Below are positions 35,465 through 47,924 of a DNA stretch of 64,000 nucleotides, piece after piece (position 1 is the stretch's first letter; every line of letters starts with the position of its first letter). Origin of the DNA: Pohlia nutans (taxonomy: Eukaryota; Streptophyta; Bryopsida; Bryales; Mniaceae). Location of the stretch: positions 1,924,501 through 1,988,500 of the forward strand of contig CM040086.1 of the NCBI GenBank assembly GCA_022496805.1, in the 5' to 3' direction. The notes under the pieces were generated by a model. That model did no database searches. It had not been told where the DNA came from and worked only from the letters and a program-made list of their open reading frames with translations. Position numbers and translations under genes: made by a program.

Positions 35465-36553
35465 AAAGGATTGTCTTTATGCACCAAGCTTATACTCGGG
35501 GCATTCACTTTAATGTATTCTTTGGGATATATGAGTATACAACACATATTTTTTGGGGGGCTAGTTACCTCATTTTTTGCATTTTAGTAGACCTATATTT
35601 TTTAATAATTCTACTTTCTTCAATTTGTTATCAACCTATGTAATTGTAAATTATGACCTCCTTAGTATTTTAGACCCTACATAGTTTATATTTTTAATTT
35701 TTTTCCTTGAACTGCCTTAGCATTGCAGTACAACGTAAGGAACCAAATTCATCACACAACAAGACTGACATCATGTATATAAGAAGCATATGTTATTTAC
35801 AAAATTGGTTACATGTTTAAGCCCATTAATTAGTACAAGCTCACTTAATTGTTTCACCAAAACATTGAAAGAAGTCCGCATTGTTTCTGAATTATATTTT
35901 TTAGAATGCAATCGATTGAATTTGTCATTTTAAAATTATGAATCCTTGGTCCTTCAAGGGTTAACCGAAATCTGATGTTCTATGATTTTTCTACATTATA
36001 CTTCTATTAGTCCTATGCATCTTGTCTCGAACTTGGTAAGCATGGTGTGTCACTAAATCGAACTCAAATCTGGTTCTCCCCTTTTCACCTTCATGAAACC
36101 GTATTCATGAAACATGATCCTTTAGACACAGCGAACCTTTTATTAAACAGAAAATTTGAACGCCATTTATGGGATTGCTAGGGATTGATATGAATGAAAA
36201 AGACCACGTAAGGTACTATTAACAGAGCAGAAAAATGGGAATGGAGTTCAGAAAGCAGTTGAGAGGTCATATTGTTGCTTTGGAGGTGATTGTAAGTGTA
36301 CTTTCTACTTGCATTACTGTAAATGGCCTTGCTATTGGGAGAGGGGCCTACTTGAACACAAAATAGGGACAAGTTTAGAGTGTGGAGGTTACGTGCATTG
36401 GGACATGCACTTCGAAGTTCACACGTAGAATTGCTATCCTCAACAAATAGCACATGCAACCAAGGCCCTAGGAGGTACATGTTTTGGAGTTTCGACCAAT
36501 GTTGGACTGGTATAGCATCTTTCTACATTGAAGCCTTGAACAATGGTTCATTC
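35465..36553. other. Intergenic, nothing recognised
   Basis: AT-rich, with short unconvincing frames. It contains the possible right TTAA-type end at 35948-35964. Confidence 0.4.
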
Positions 36554-36556
36554 TAA

Positions 36557-36868
36557 GAGCATTCCCACCCATGCACACTAGGACTAACCCTCTCAAATTA
36601 TTCATCTACATGTGAAGGGCCCTTGCACTCACACTCCCCCACCCTTGCACGCCCTTCACATATCAAAAGTGCGCATCAAATAGTGAATGGACCAATCACA
36701 AGTAGAATGAGAGGAATAATCATCGAATAGTCAACTCAATAGTGATTTCAAGGCCCAATTTCTAACACGCTAGAATCCAGAGTCAAGAAGCATTTTGAAA
36801 GGCCCCTTGAAACTTTTCATCCACTTCTTGAGGTCAGAGACCCTCTGAGGCCATGGGTGGCCATGCTC
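36557..36868. mobile_element. PIF/Harbinger-like MITE, 312 bp
   Basis: The left end GAGCATTCCCACCCATG and the inverse of the right end (GAGCATGGCCACCCATGG) match apart from small changes. TAA flanks both sides (36554-36556, 36869-36871). A TWA duplication and a GAGCAT start are common in plant PIF/Harbinger MITEs. Confidence 0.7.
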
Positions 36869-36871
36869 TAA

Positions 36872-38719
36872 ATAGTTACATGTTTGAGGTTCACTACTTC
36901 TTATAATGACTCTAGTTCATTCATTCATTCAATGAGAACCGTGTAATACCAGTACAATATGCCTCTCTTGACGAGATTCATGTTGTTGATCGCATCCCCT
37001 TCTGAAGTTTTTTCCAGAAATAATCGGAAGTGACTAAAAACTATTAGTGAGACTTGAGTGGCACTTGAGCAGATACAGACTAGAGAGGTGCAAGGTGCAT
37101 CACATGCACACCACATGGTTGAAGTTCTTGGAAGTCCTTGAAAGTTCGTGGAAGTTCAAACTTTCATGAAATGTACCCACAAGTCTGCTGAAACCTTAAA
37201 CCCGATGGAGATTACGGGTTCTCTATTCTATGAATCATGGGGGGGCCATACTAGGATTGTGCTGAATATTAATACTAAGTTTCACTGTCAGCATGGGATA
37301 TGGTATATAGTATGTTTTAGTGTTGTATGTGGGATATATATATTAGTTTCTACTTTGCAGATCTCACAAGGGGAGTTTCTTCACAGTTGGTGAAACTCTT
37401 ATCCTGTCAACATGAACCAACACTAAGTGATCCTTGCTCGTGTGTGAAGGCTCTTTGATAGGTGTAATTTTGTATAATTACTCTATGATCAGGTTATTCA
37501 GGTGCAGTTTTGACCTTGAGGGACTCATTTTTACACGTTAAGAAAATCTACCATAAGTGGGTTTACACAGTTTGCAACAAATTGTATATGCATTACAAAT
37601 ATTTTGAGGCTTCTAAAGGCTGTGAATTTGACCAATGTTTTCTTGCAAAAAATTCAAATTCAAATTCAAAAATTCAAAAATTAAATATTAATGTTAAAAA
37701 ATCAATTTTAAAAATCAATCTGGATATGGCCAAAATTTGGCCAAGCCAGATCTAGATTTTTTTTTTAAATTTATTTATTTATTTTATTTTTAATTTGAAG
37801 TATCTTCTACTTTCTAGTCCAATTAAATTTTTTCAACAATTAATTTTATTTAACAATTAGATAGTGTTATTAATTAACATTTTATTTAAAATTTTATCAA
37901 TTGAACATTAAGTGTTTTTTTTTATAATTTGGATTATGTTATTAAATTTCATATTTTCATTCTTTATAAACGGTCTTTTATACGAACGATTATATAATTT
38001 AATTACATTATTGGAGAACCTCATTTAATTTAATACTTAGCAAGTCTAATAAAACAACCCTAAAAAATCTATTGAATACTCTATCATCATGATTTATGAA
38101 TTATTTTTTAAGAGAAAATTTTACTAACTTGAATTAAAGTGTGAGTCTTTCAGGTAATGTCACATTCTTCCTTAGTATAGTAGGTAGTGTCAAAGCTTTC
38201 ATTTAATTTTGACCATAAAAGTTGCATAGTGATATACTAGGGAGTTAAAAGACTATGTTTGAACACAAAATCTACCTTATGCTATACTATAGTATAGAAT
38301 TGAATTTATGTAAATATGGCAATAGATAGATAAGTCAAATTTTGGATAGAAATCAATAGTCATAATTCATAGCCTGCATGCCTACTAAATTGTTGCAAAT
38401 AGAATTAGGAGATAGAACTAGTTGTCTTGTAAATATAAATCACCATATACAAGACATTGTGAATCAACAATCGTCATCAAAACAAAAAAAACAAAAAAAT
38501 GGTTTTGCCTTCATATGTGATTACCTTAGTGGAGGGCACAAAACATGTGACATGTTAAAAAAATGATCTGTTGTGGTTGATTTCTTCACATAAAGGGTGG
38601 ATGATTGAATGCATGTTTGAATGGATCGTTTTTGATGTCATAGAAGAATACCGTAGTATCATAGTATACTTATATTTTGGAGTATAAGTATATTTTTGTT
38701 ACAAGTCCAAGAGTATAAG
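36872..38719. other. AT-rich region, no gene recognised
   Basis: 1.85 kb of increasingly AT-rich DNA. No supported gene or bounded element was found. Confidence 0.4.
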
Positions 38720-38721
38720 TA

Positions 38722-39086
38722 CAGTACCTTAGGGGCAGCTTCGGAAAAAAATAATTCCAAATAAAAATGTCGAATAAAAAAAAAAAATGTTGCCTATTTG
38801 CCGGAAAACCATGAAATAAAATTAGATGAATGATGGAATATCTCGAAATTGAATACATGAACTAAAATAAATTAAATTAAAAATGTTAAGAGTGATCACA
38901 TGAAGTCCACTAAAATAACAAACATTCAATGAAACTTCATCAATTGTGGATGAAAGTCGAACTTAAAGTTATTTATTTCCTGAAAAGTTGAATTTTAAAA
39001 AATTACTTTTTTTATTGCCAGACATCAAAATTTGAAATTAATTAATTATTCGACGGAGGAGTGCCGAAGCTGCCCCTAAGGTACGG
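38722..39086 (-). mobile_element. 365-bp MITE, TA-flanked
   Basis: The ends CAGTACCTTAGGGGCAGC and CTGCCCCTAAGGTACGG are flanked by TA (38720-38721, 39087-39088). The whole element is an inverted-orientation copy of 42610-42977 and shares stretches such as TTCAATGAAACTTCATCA. Confidence 0.8.
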
Positions 39087-39088
39087 TA

Positions 39089-39457
39089 TACCAATTTTTT
39101 TGAAGATTTTAGTCTAAAAGTGCTCTTGAAAGAATAAACTCATAAAATTAAGCAACCAAAAAATCTTCAAAAATCACAGCACTCAAAGTATTGCATCAGT
39201 GCACAAGAAATTTCATCTACATATTGTCAACATCTTATTCATAATCAAACTACAAAATAATTTTGAATTTTGGGCTTCAAATTTTATATAAAATATTGGT
39301 GATAGCAATCGCAAATCTAACCATATAAATGGAATCTAAAATTCATTATGTGCAACTTTATTCATACACCAAGTTCAAAATGTCTCTCCTAATTGCATTT
39401 TATAATGCATCTTTGCAAAGCTAGACAATGCTAGACAAGGTAGAGGTCATTGAGGAG
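39089..39457 (+). mobile_element. 5'-truncated TTAA-family element
   Basis: From about 39095 it matches the 3' two thirds of the family (TTTAGTCTAAAAGTGCTCTT, GTGATAGCAATCGCAAATCT). It ends GGTCATTGAGGAG before TTAA (39458-39461). Its 5' part is missing where the 365-bp MITE sits. Confidence 0.65.
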
Positions 39458-39461
39458 TTAA

Positions 39462-40035
39462 CCCCTAAAGGACCGGGGGGGTTTTTAGCTTAACTCTTGT
39501 TTTCTTGACTAACTCTTATAACAAGCTCGATTCCTTGTAGGTGTGGGATAATTTTGACGATCGGCACCGTTGAAATCAAAGAAGACTTACATAGCTTTTG
39601 TATGAAAAAAGATCAACAAAATCGCACAATTTTTTGAGAAAATGCCACCGTTGAGAAGATTGATGGAACTTGTTCAAGGTATTTTGTACACATGCTGAAA
39701 TCGGATTGATCAAAAGTGCTCCAAAAAATCTGAAATTTTTACTGTGAGTAGAAATCATCATTTTAAAAATGTGGAAAAATTTTCAAGTGATTTGGAGGTG
39801 CGAGGAAGAAGATATGAGGGTCTGAAGTGACACCAAAATACCCACCGTGCAACTCAAAAATTCACCAAAAATTGCACACTTCATGAAATTTCAATCAAGA
39901 AGTACTCACGGATTCAGTTCTCAAAAAGAAATAGGGTCTCTTTGTTGCTCACTTTACAATTCACGATCCAACAACTCGAAATTCCTTACTTTCTAGTTCT
40001 GGAAGCCACGTGGTGGCCTCGTGGTCCTTTAGGGG
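39462..40035. mobile_element. TTAA-flanked element, 574 bp
   Basis: TTAA (39458-39461, shared with the preceding element) is followed by CCCCTAAAGGACC. The right end is a perfect inverse, GGTCCTTTAGGGG, followed by TTAA (40036-40039). The phrase GAGAAAATGCCACCGTTG is shared with the element at 5621-5827. Confidence 0.8.
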
Positions 40036-40272
40036 TTAAAATGAAGATTTCTCTTTGTGCATTTAGATCTCAAAGATGATGAAGACTGAAGAATTCAAAT
40101 TTAAATTTCTTATCAGATTTATGATGAAGATAAGAAGATCCTACAATTACATTTTGACTTCTTACATTAAAAATTTGCCCTATAATCTCAACTCAAAAGT
40201 GACGATTTCTACATTTTTGGATTTTTACAAAAAATTACAAAAATTATAGGGTTAAGTTTGGTTTGTAAAAAG

Positions 40273-41202
40273 CACGGGGAGGTCACATACTATATATTTT
40301 TGTATACCACGTGCGGTCAAGGAATAATTAAAAGTGGGCTATTTATCTAAATTTCTTGAATAATTTGCACCCTATTAGTAGATAAAATGGTATTTTGAGG
40401 TGTTTTTCAAGACCCTATAGGTACATATAATTTCCACCATTAATTTATTTTATAGACCCTATTTTGTTTATAAATTGTACCATTTTTCAAAAATCATGGA
40501 ATTTTGGCATAAACTAACATTAATCCATAACAACAACAACAATACATGAATAGAACTTTGAAATAATAACAATTGTGCACAATGCATAAAGTGTTGCAAT
40601 TAAATGTGGTTACTTTAAAAACATGAATAGATACTAGAATAAACAAAAGGTTAGACAAGTGTCACATTCAAGTAATGTGTTTAAAAACATAACCTAATAA
40701 ACAAACAACATGAGTGTGATAGAGAATCAAATACCTAGCACTATTGTTTGCAAGGGACAAAAGTTCAAACACAAAAATGCCATCTCTCCCAATGCACTCA
40801 CTGTCGCTCTATCTTTTTTCTAAACATGAGTTTCTAAATCCCCTTAGTTCTAAAGAATTGAATATAGAAGATTGCATGCACAACAAACTTAATGTTTAGA
40901 CAACAAGGTTTAGGATTTAGGATTTAGGCGATTGAGGCAATTTTTCATTCAATCCAAGGATTTTTATTGAACCTCATATAAATTCTTTGTTCCTTCAAAT
41001 ATTACAAACCCAAATTTATTAATAAAAATTAAATACTACCTATATTTTTCACTTACCCTACTTTAGATATATTACTATATGGGCCATTTCGTTTAGGCTA
41101 TGGTATTTCCAAGTTTTGTATAAGTTTTTGCTCCAATGAATTAAAAGTACCCTATATTTTTTCTCACGTGGTTTAATAAAATTTTGAGAGCGACCTCCCG
41201 GG
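40273..41202 (+). mobile_element. hAT-like non-autonomous element, copy 1
   Basis: The left end CACGGGGAGGTCACATAC and right end GCGACCTCCCGGG are flanked by the 8-bp duplication GTAAAAAG (40265-40272, 41203-41210). The outer 200 bp on both sides match copy 2 at 44588-45373. An 8-bp duplication is the hAT signature. No transposase frame. Confidence 0.75.
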
Positions 41203-41419
41203 GTAAAAAGCCAATGCACCAAAAAAATCGAGTATAAATTTTAGGAAAAATAAATAGATTAATACATTTTCACAAGTAATGATTGACAAATGTCATAGTA
41301 GTCTACAAAGTTGATTTTGAGAATGTATCTTCATAAGACATTAGTCATACATGTTAAAATAGAGGTACTCATAACTAATCTTTAGTTCTTTTAAAAGTTG
41401 CATTTCATGAATCCAAAAG

Positions 41420-41506
41420 CTAACACAGTGTTGGTCGATATAGAACATCTAACACAGTGTTGGTCGATATAGAACATCTAACACAGTGTTGGTCGATATA
41501 GAACAA
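41420..41506 (+). repeat. 29-bp tandem repeat, three copies
   Basis: CTAACACAGTGTTGGTCGAT plus nine more bases is repeated three times without change at 41420, 41449 and 41478, then breaks off. Confidence 0.9.
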
Positions 41507-41509
41507 CTA

Positions 41510-42550
41510 ACACATAGAAACTATATGTTCAGAAATTGATCTCATTGTTGTTGGTTACAGGTGAAACTATATACTACTCATGGGTTTCAAAAAAAATTCA
41601 TCACTTCTTCTTTTCTAATAAATTTAAATTTGAGGAGAAAGAGTCAAAAAATTATCATTCTACAAAATCTCTATTTTTGTGGAAAAACAAAAGATTCATC
41701 AGTCAAGCTTCAACATTTTCCATGCTAAAACCTTATTTTATCGGTTATGGGTACTTCTACCTTCAGTTATGCATCATTTAACACATGCAGGTTTATCAAC
41801 GTCAGTGGGCATGGGCAACAAAAACAGTAAATTGTGCGTTAGTTTGCCGTCAACTTTCTTGACACACGACAGAGCCATAGTTTGCAGGATAAGTCCCATG
41901 AGGATCATGTTTGTTAAATCAGATCCACACACACACCGTTTAAGGGATCCAATCCATTCAAAAATGCCTGCAAAACTGTCCGCAAATTATGAACAACCAA
42001 TACAGTAATGGAGTGCGGCGACAAGCAAATCCTAAATGTGAGATTGTCTGAATAATTCTCTACAACTTCTGGAACTTGTTGACATCATCACATCATCACG
42101 AAAGTAGAAGTGAGGGTTTTCAGTATTGAAACAACATGGTATCATTTACTATGGCAACTTGGATGGGATCCATACACTAATTGTATACAAAGACTAATGT
42201 ATGGATTCCAAACAAATGAATCAATACAGTTGCATTACACTAAAAGTACCGTAACATTCTTTACATACCCACTGTTGCACCTCTGAATCTCAAGCATCTA
42301 TCAAGGGATCGAATGTATCGTAGGGCATTATTTCTAACTTCACTGGGCATTTTTCTCTAATTTCATCATTTAACAAATGCAGGTTGGAGAGTTCAATTAT
42401 TTTCTTCACAGTATCTCTACACTGTAAAGAGTGTGGTCTATCAGGAGCTTAAGATTGTCGTGATTAAGTTCAATCTAGATACCATATTTATACAAAATTT
42501 CAGTATATATATTGTATTGTAGAAATTCAATATGATCTATTGTCTCTATA
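41510..42550. other. Intergenic, nothing recognised
   Basis: Two overlapping short plus frames (41536-41781, 41679-42008) have no recognisable domain, and I saw no splice model that would join them to other coding sequence. Confidence 0.4.
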
Positions 42551-42551
42551 T

Positions 42552-43029
42552 CACTAGTAGAAAAGGTAGCACTGCCCGGGTAAGTAGTGCCCAATTCCAT
42601 GCATGCATACCGTACCTTAGGGGCAGCTTCATCACTCCTCCGTCGAATAATTAATTAATTTCAAATTTTGATGTCCGGCAATAAAAAAAGTATTTTTTTT
42701 AAATTCAACTTTTCAGGAAATAAATAACTTTAAATTCGACTTTCATCCACTATTGATGAAGTTTCATTGAATGTTTGTTATTTTAGTGGACTTCATGTGA
42801 TCACTCTTCACATTTTTAATTTATTTTATTTTTAGTTCATGTATTCAATTTCAAGATATTTCATCATTCATCTAATTTAATGTCATGATTTTCCGGCAAA
42901 TAGGCAACATAATTAAAAACATTATTCGACATTTTTATTTGGAATTATTTTTTGCCGAAGCTGCCCCTAAGGTACGGTAGTGATTTTGCTTGGGCATGTC
43001 CCTAGTGAGCGCCACTTTTTCTACTAGTG
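42552..43029. mobile_element. CACTA-type MITE with nested MITE
   Basis: The ends CACTAGTAGAAAAGGTAGCAC and the inverse form GCGCCACTTTTTCTACTAGTG are typical of plant CACTA elements. Removing the nested 368-bp element leaves about 110 bp that match the remnant at 28191-28314. The flanking 3-bp duplication is imperfect (TAT and TAC). Confidence 0.75.
42610..42977 (+). mobile_element. 368-bp MITE, TA-flanked, nested
   Basis: The ends CCGTACCTTAGGGGCAGC and the inverse are flanked by TA (42608-42609, 42978-42979). Deleting it with one TA restores GCATGCATAGTGATTTTGC, close to GCATGCACAGTGATTTTGC in the 28.2-kb copy, so the insertion point is proven within the window. Confidence 0.85.
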
Positions 43030-43725
43030 TACTAAATGTATACGGGAATGACAAAGCCTACCATAACAAAAAGACAGGTAAGGTTACTAAACAGTTACTA
43101 TCGAGTACGCCACCACAAGAGCTTTTGTGATGAATAACAAACTGGGCATCATCACATCAACAAGGCCCCTAAACCTTCCATATTGGGCCATCCAGAAGAT
43201 CCTTGTTTTTAATTTATTTCCTTTTTAAAATAATTAAAATTGTTTTGTTCTCACTGGCAAATGAAGCATCTAGACTGCACTCACTGGCTGGGCTTTTGTG
43301 TAATCCCTGATTTGAAAATGAGCAGCAGTGAGAGGCGGTTTGATGCTGTGTGAGTGTCAGGCGCTCAATTTGGCGTGATGCTGTTGAGCGTGTCATTGCA
43401 GAATGTACATGAGTTGTACATGTGTGGCTCTGACATTGCGGATTTGCTTAATCTCCTGCGCCGGTGCTGTGCATAATAATCAAGGCGGGAGGGAAGAAGG
43501 CAGATCCAATAGGGATGGGGTATGATTGCACTGGAGCAATCAAACACGACAGCCAGCCTCTAGCTCGCTCAAGTGTGGGAATCATTTCCGCACTGACTTG
43601 ATGCAGATTCGTGGTCTACTTATTATTGCTTTAACTTCATCGCCCCGCATATGTAATGGCTTCCGTACCCTTTCCCTCATCGCAGGTTCGTAAACTTATT
43701 TCATTGTAAATTCGGTGCCACCTTT
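43030..43725. other. Intergenic, nothing recognised
   Basis: Slightly GC-richer around 43.25-43.65 kb, with two overlapping short minus frames (43214-43547) that I cannot assign. Confidence 0.4.
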
Positions 43726-43728
43726 AGA

Positions 43729-44414
43729 AGAGCAACTCCCATTAGCACTCTGGATTGCACTCTGAAGGTCATCCAAAAAGTGAGACCTCCATCATAAAAG
43801 TTGTGCTAGACTATTTTGGTGCCATTTTGACACCAAAGGCGGCATGTAGGTCAATTTTAGTGTCATTTTATCCATACTAGATTGGTATGGAGGTTGGCAC
43901 CAAATTATCTTAATCGCATTTCAATGCACCATCATGGCACCATGTTCATATGCCTTGAAGTTCCTGATGTCACCATGTAGTTCCTCCACTAACATCATTG
44001 AATGAGACTTTAGGAAATAGTAAGTGAGCCACTCACAAGTCACCATGCATGGATTGACATTAGAAAAGTTGGGCCAGACTATTTTGGTGCCATTTTGACA
44101 CCAAAGGCGGCATACAGGTCAATTTTAGAGTCATTTTATTCATATTAGATTGGTATGGAGTTTGGCACCATATCATCTTAATTGCATTTCAATGCACCAT
44201 CATCTCACCATGTTCACATGTATTGAAGTTTCTGATGTTGTGCAACCCTAAATCTGCAATTAAGAAGAGGAGATACACTAGCAAGAGTGATTTCCAGGGC
44301 CCTGGTTTTTAGGGGATTATCCAGTGTCACGGGCCAAATAAATTGTTCACTAACCTAGTTTCATCTATTTTTCTATAGCCAAAGTAGTATTTAGAGTGCT
44401 AGTGGAAATGCTCT
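43729..44414. mobile_element. 686-bp TIR element with internal duplication
   Basis: The left end AGAGCAACTCCCATTAGCAC and the inverse of the right end (AGAGCATTTCCACTAGCAC) match well. AGA flanks both sides. Inside, a segment starting GACTATTTTGGTGCCATTTT is duplicated at about 43809 and 44077 (period 268 bp). The ends and 3-bp duplication suggest a PIF/Harbinger-like MITE. Confidence 0.6.
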
Positions 44415-44587
44415 AGATATACTATTTTGTGAATTAGTCGTCACGCGTTGCAAATTAAATTTTGTCAAACAGAAAAATAATTGTTTTCTTTTTAAGAACC
44501 TGCTTTTGTGGGTACCATATTTACTTGTGAATCCCTTCATGATGAGTGTCATATCTTCATGATTTGAACAAAATTTGTAGACACTGG

Positions 44588-45373
44588 CATGGGGAGGTTA
44601 CATACTACATACTTTTGTAAACCACGTGCGGTCGGGGGTCAATTATGGGTGGGCTATTTATCTAAATTTCTTAAATAATTTGCACCCTATTAGTAGATAA
44701 AATGATACTTTGAGGTATTTTTCAAGACCCTATAAGTAAATATAATTTCCACCATTAAGTTATTTTATAAACCCTATTTTATTTATAAACTGGACTATTT
44801 ATCAAAATCCTAGAATTTCAGCATAAATTGAACTTAATCGGACATAAAAAACCAACAACAGTACATGAACGTAACTTTCAAAGAATAATGACTCTGCTTG
44901 GTGCCTAAAATGTTCAAAGGTATGTTTAAGTGAGAAATGCATGTTGTGAGAGGAAGCATACGGCACTACCACCTGCCCTAACCTTGTGAATCTCATTGGT
45001 CACCTAATGCTAAAATTCATCCTGACGAGACTTTCCTATGAAGCCAACCTTCATTTGTGGTTCATTCCTAACCATTGGCTAACTTCGACGATTTTTAGTC
45101 AATTGAGGCAATTCTCATTCAATCCAAGGATTTTCATTAGAACTCACATAAATTCTTCGTTCCTCTAAATATTTGAGACCCTACTTTATTAATAAAAATA
45201 GAATACTACCTAAGCTTTTCACCTACTCTACTTTAGATATAATACCGTATAGGCCATTTCATTCAGGCTATGGTATTTCTAAAATTTGTATAAATTTTTG
45301 CTCCAATGAATTAAATGTACCCTATATTTTTTCTCACGTGGTTTAATAAAATTTTGACAGTGACCTCCCCGGG
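44588..45373 (+). mobile_element. hAT-like non-autonomous element, copy 2
   Basis: The left end CATGGGGAGGTTACATAC and right end GTGACCTCCCCGGG are flanked by the 8-bp duplication GACACTGG (44580-44587, 45374-45381). It is about 145 bp shorter than copy 1 at 40273-41202 because of internal differences. Confidence 0.8.
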
Positions 45374-45394
45374 GACACTGGTTTCAAATCACTA

Positions 45395-45609
45395 CACTAA
45401 ATAGGTAGATTAGTGTTAGATAATTATAAGATTTGAAAATATTATAGATTTTTACTCTCGACAAAGAAAATTACCAAAGACATTGATTCCAAAACTGTTG
45501 AAAGATCCCCATCTTGACCAATATAGAGGGTAAAAAATTGGTCAACAGTAAAAACTTACAACATGTTTATGTAAATTAGTGTATCTAACACTAATCTACC
45601 TATTTAGTG
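45395..45609. mobile_element. 215-bp MITE, CACTAAATAG ends, TA site
   Basis: The ends CACTAAATAGGTAGATTAG and the inverse continue as inverted repeats for about 28 bp. TA flanks both sides (45393-45394, 45610-45611). The outer 10 bp equal those of the 1151-bp foldback at 16846-17996. Confidence 0.8.
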
Positions 45610-45785
45610 TAGTAGGAAACGTGTCATTTTTCACTTACTATAAATGAAAAAAGAATGGAATTGCATCAAGGACATGCGTTGTGTGTGCTTGTGTCAGTGT
45701 TGGTGAGTTGTCTTGGTCACAAGAAAACAAAAACATAAGCATAATATTCAGTTATTGTTTGTTGTTCTCATGAAATAGAGAATGA

Positions 45786-45977
45786 AAAACGACAGGTCTA
45801 CTACTAGAGAACAGATCAAAAACTTTATATTAACTCTTTAACGCGTCTACATCCACATAGGTAGATGCTGAACAGAATGCTAAAACGACAGGTCTACTAC
45901 TAGTGAATAGACCAAAAACTTTATATTAACTCTTTAACGTGTCTACATCCACATAGGTAGATGTTGAACAGAATGTG
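45786..45977 (+). repeat. 96-bp tandem duplication
   Basis: Two adjacent copies containing CGACAGGTCTACTACTAG and CTACATCCACATAGGTAGAT, with a few substitutions. Confidence 0.85.
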
Positions 45978-46199
45978 AACCATTTTTTTAACAATGAACA
46001 ACCACGTTTTTCATTCATCCAAATTTCTCTTGGTTGTTGTGTTAGTTGGCTACCATTTGTACAATATGGATCTACAACATTTTGATTTTTAATTTTAAAC
46101 CAACAAAATTGGTTTATGTTAAGTGTCATTCCTAGTTCAAAAAGTGAGCCCTTAAAAATGATTTTCCAAAATAAGTAGCATCAAATATTGGAAATTATA

Positions 46200-47038
46200 C
46201 CATCTCATAGTGCATATTATTCCAAATTTGTTATAAATTTTTTTAAATTGGTTAATTTGGGATTTTTAATTGAATTTCAGAAGAAAACCTTGAAAAAATA
46301 ATTTTAAAATATTAATTAAAAAACTGATAAATCCAACCGTACAAATGTGATCTACACATTGACATTTACAACTTTGCTATGTACATCAACTCCATTTTTG
46401 TTATTCATTAAACATCCTATAATGCATCTTTGAAATTAGTGCATCATCTGGACCTTAATTCCTAAACGCCTACAACCTTCTCCCTATTAGAGAATTGCAA
46501 AAATGCATTATAAAATGCAATTGAGAGCGATGTTTTGAACTTGATGTATAGATAAAAGTTGTACATTATGAATTTTAGAATCTATCCATACAGTAAAATT
46601 TAGGATTGCAATCACCAATATTTTGTATAAAATTTGAAACTCGAGATTCAAAATTCTTTTGTATTGCAACTACAAATAAGATATTGACAATTTGGGGATG
46701 AAATTTGTTGGGATTGGTTGAAATGTAATTCTCTAAGTGTAGTGATTTTTGGAGATTTTTTGATTGCTTAATTTTAAGAGTTGACTTTTTCAAGAGCACT
46801 TTTGAAAACTTTTGAACTAAGATCTTAAACTTTTTTGGTGAACCATTGCAACTTGAAATGAGGCATAAATTTTTCACAAATCATCCCCTTTCCAATTGGT
46901 TCTGACATATATGAAGCTAACTTCCCATAAAATCTATAATAAAAAATTCACCCTGCAAAAAAATGCATGACGTATGAAAAAACATGGATGAAAAATGTAC
47001 ATTGTCCAAAAAATGGGTTAAATTTCCGCAGTCAAGGG
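46200..47038 (-). mobile_element. Two converging TTAA-family elements
   Basis: 46458-47038 is a minus-strand copy of the family; its 3' end, in plus order, is TTCCTAAACGCC after TTAA (46454-46457), with GAAGCTAACTTCCC near 46912. The far end AGTCAAGGG is followed by TTAA at 47039-47042. To its left, about 46200-46453 is a degenerate plus-strand half copy (GATAAATCCAACCGTAC, CCTATAATGCATCTTTG) that meets it tail to tail at the shared TTAA. Confidence 0.6.
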
Positions 47039-47042
47039 TTAA

Positions 47043-47856
47043 AGGGTTTAAAATACACCATCACTATTCACAAACAAAACAAGTCACTTGTTTGTGTATT
47101 TTTTTTAATTTTAATTTTTCCCGGAACCTCACCATCATATCTGCATGTGTTTTTGTTTAACTGTACTTTCATTGACTAGTCAACTGCAACATGGAATGAA
47201 CAGTTCTACAGTATGAACATGACCAACAATTGATTCATTCACCAAACAAAAAGGGTAGATTATCCATTTTGTAAACATACATGAGAAGTGGGACTTTTCA
47301 ACTCAAAGACATAAGTTGGGCCTGCTCACCAATTCAATGTGGCAATCGAGGGGGGAAATTGTCAACACCGACCACTCAGCGAAAGCCGACCACTGAACCC
47401 CACCCGGCGGGGACCCCAGACCATAGAAATTTCCTGGAGCTTCCCGGAGCTTTGCACATTATCTTCATGCATGAGGAGAAAAGCCTTCAACGATTTCATG
47501 GCATATAACTGATGAGCTTTGGAACCTCCACCGCACATTTGTCACATAACGATGTACCAAATGTGTGTCAGTCATGCCCCCTGCACCAACCAATATTTAT
47601 GCTTTTGGGGCGAATTTTTGCCAGAATCTTACCTCATTTTCAGGATGCCTACTTTTTACAGCCGAAAAAGTGGATGAAATCGCCAAAGCCTTCTCAACAT
47701 AAAACACCAATCTTTGGATGAACGTACCTTACAATGGATAATTTTATGGGATGATTATATCCATTTTTTCCTTATCTCCCTACATTCCAAGGTGCGAGTT
47801 CTTTATGAACGGGATAAATAAATAAAAATTGGCTTCCCTGAACTTCCTCCCATCAC

Positions 47857-47924
<68 letters not shown>

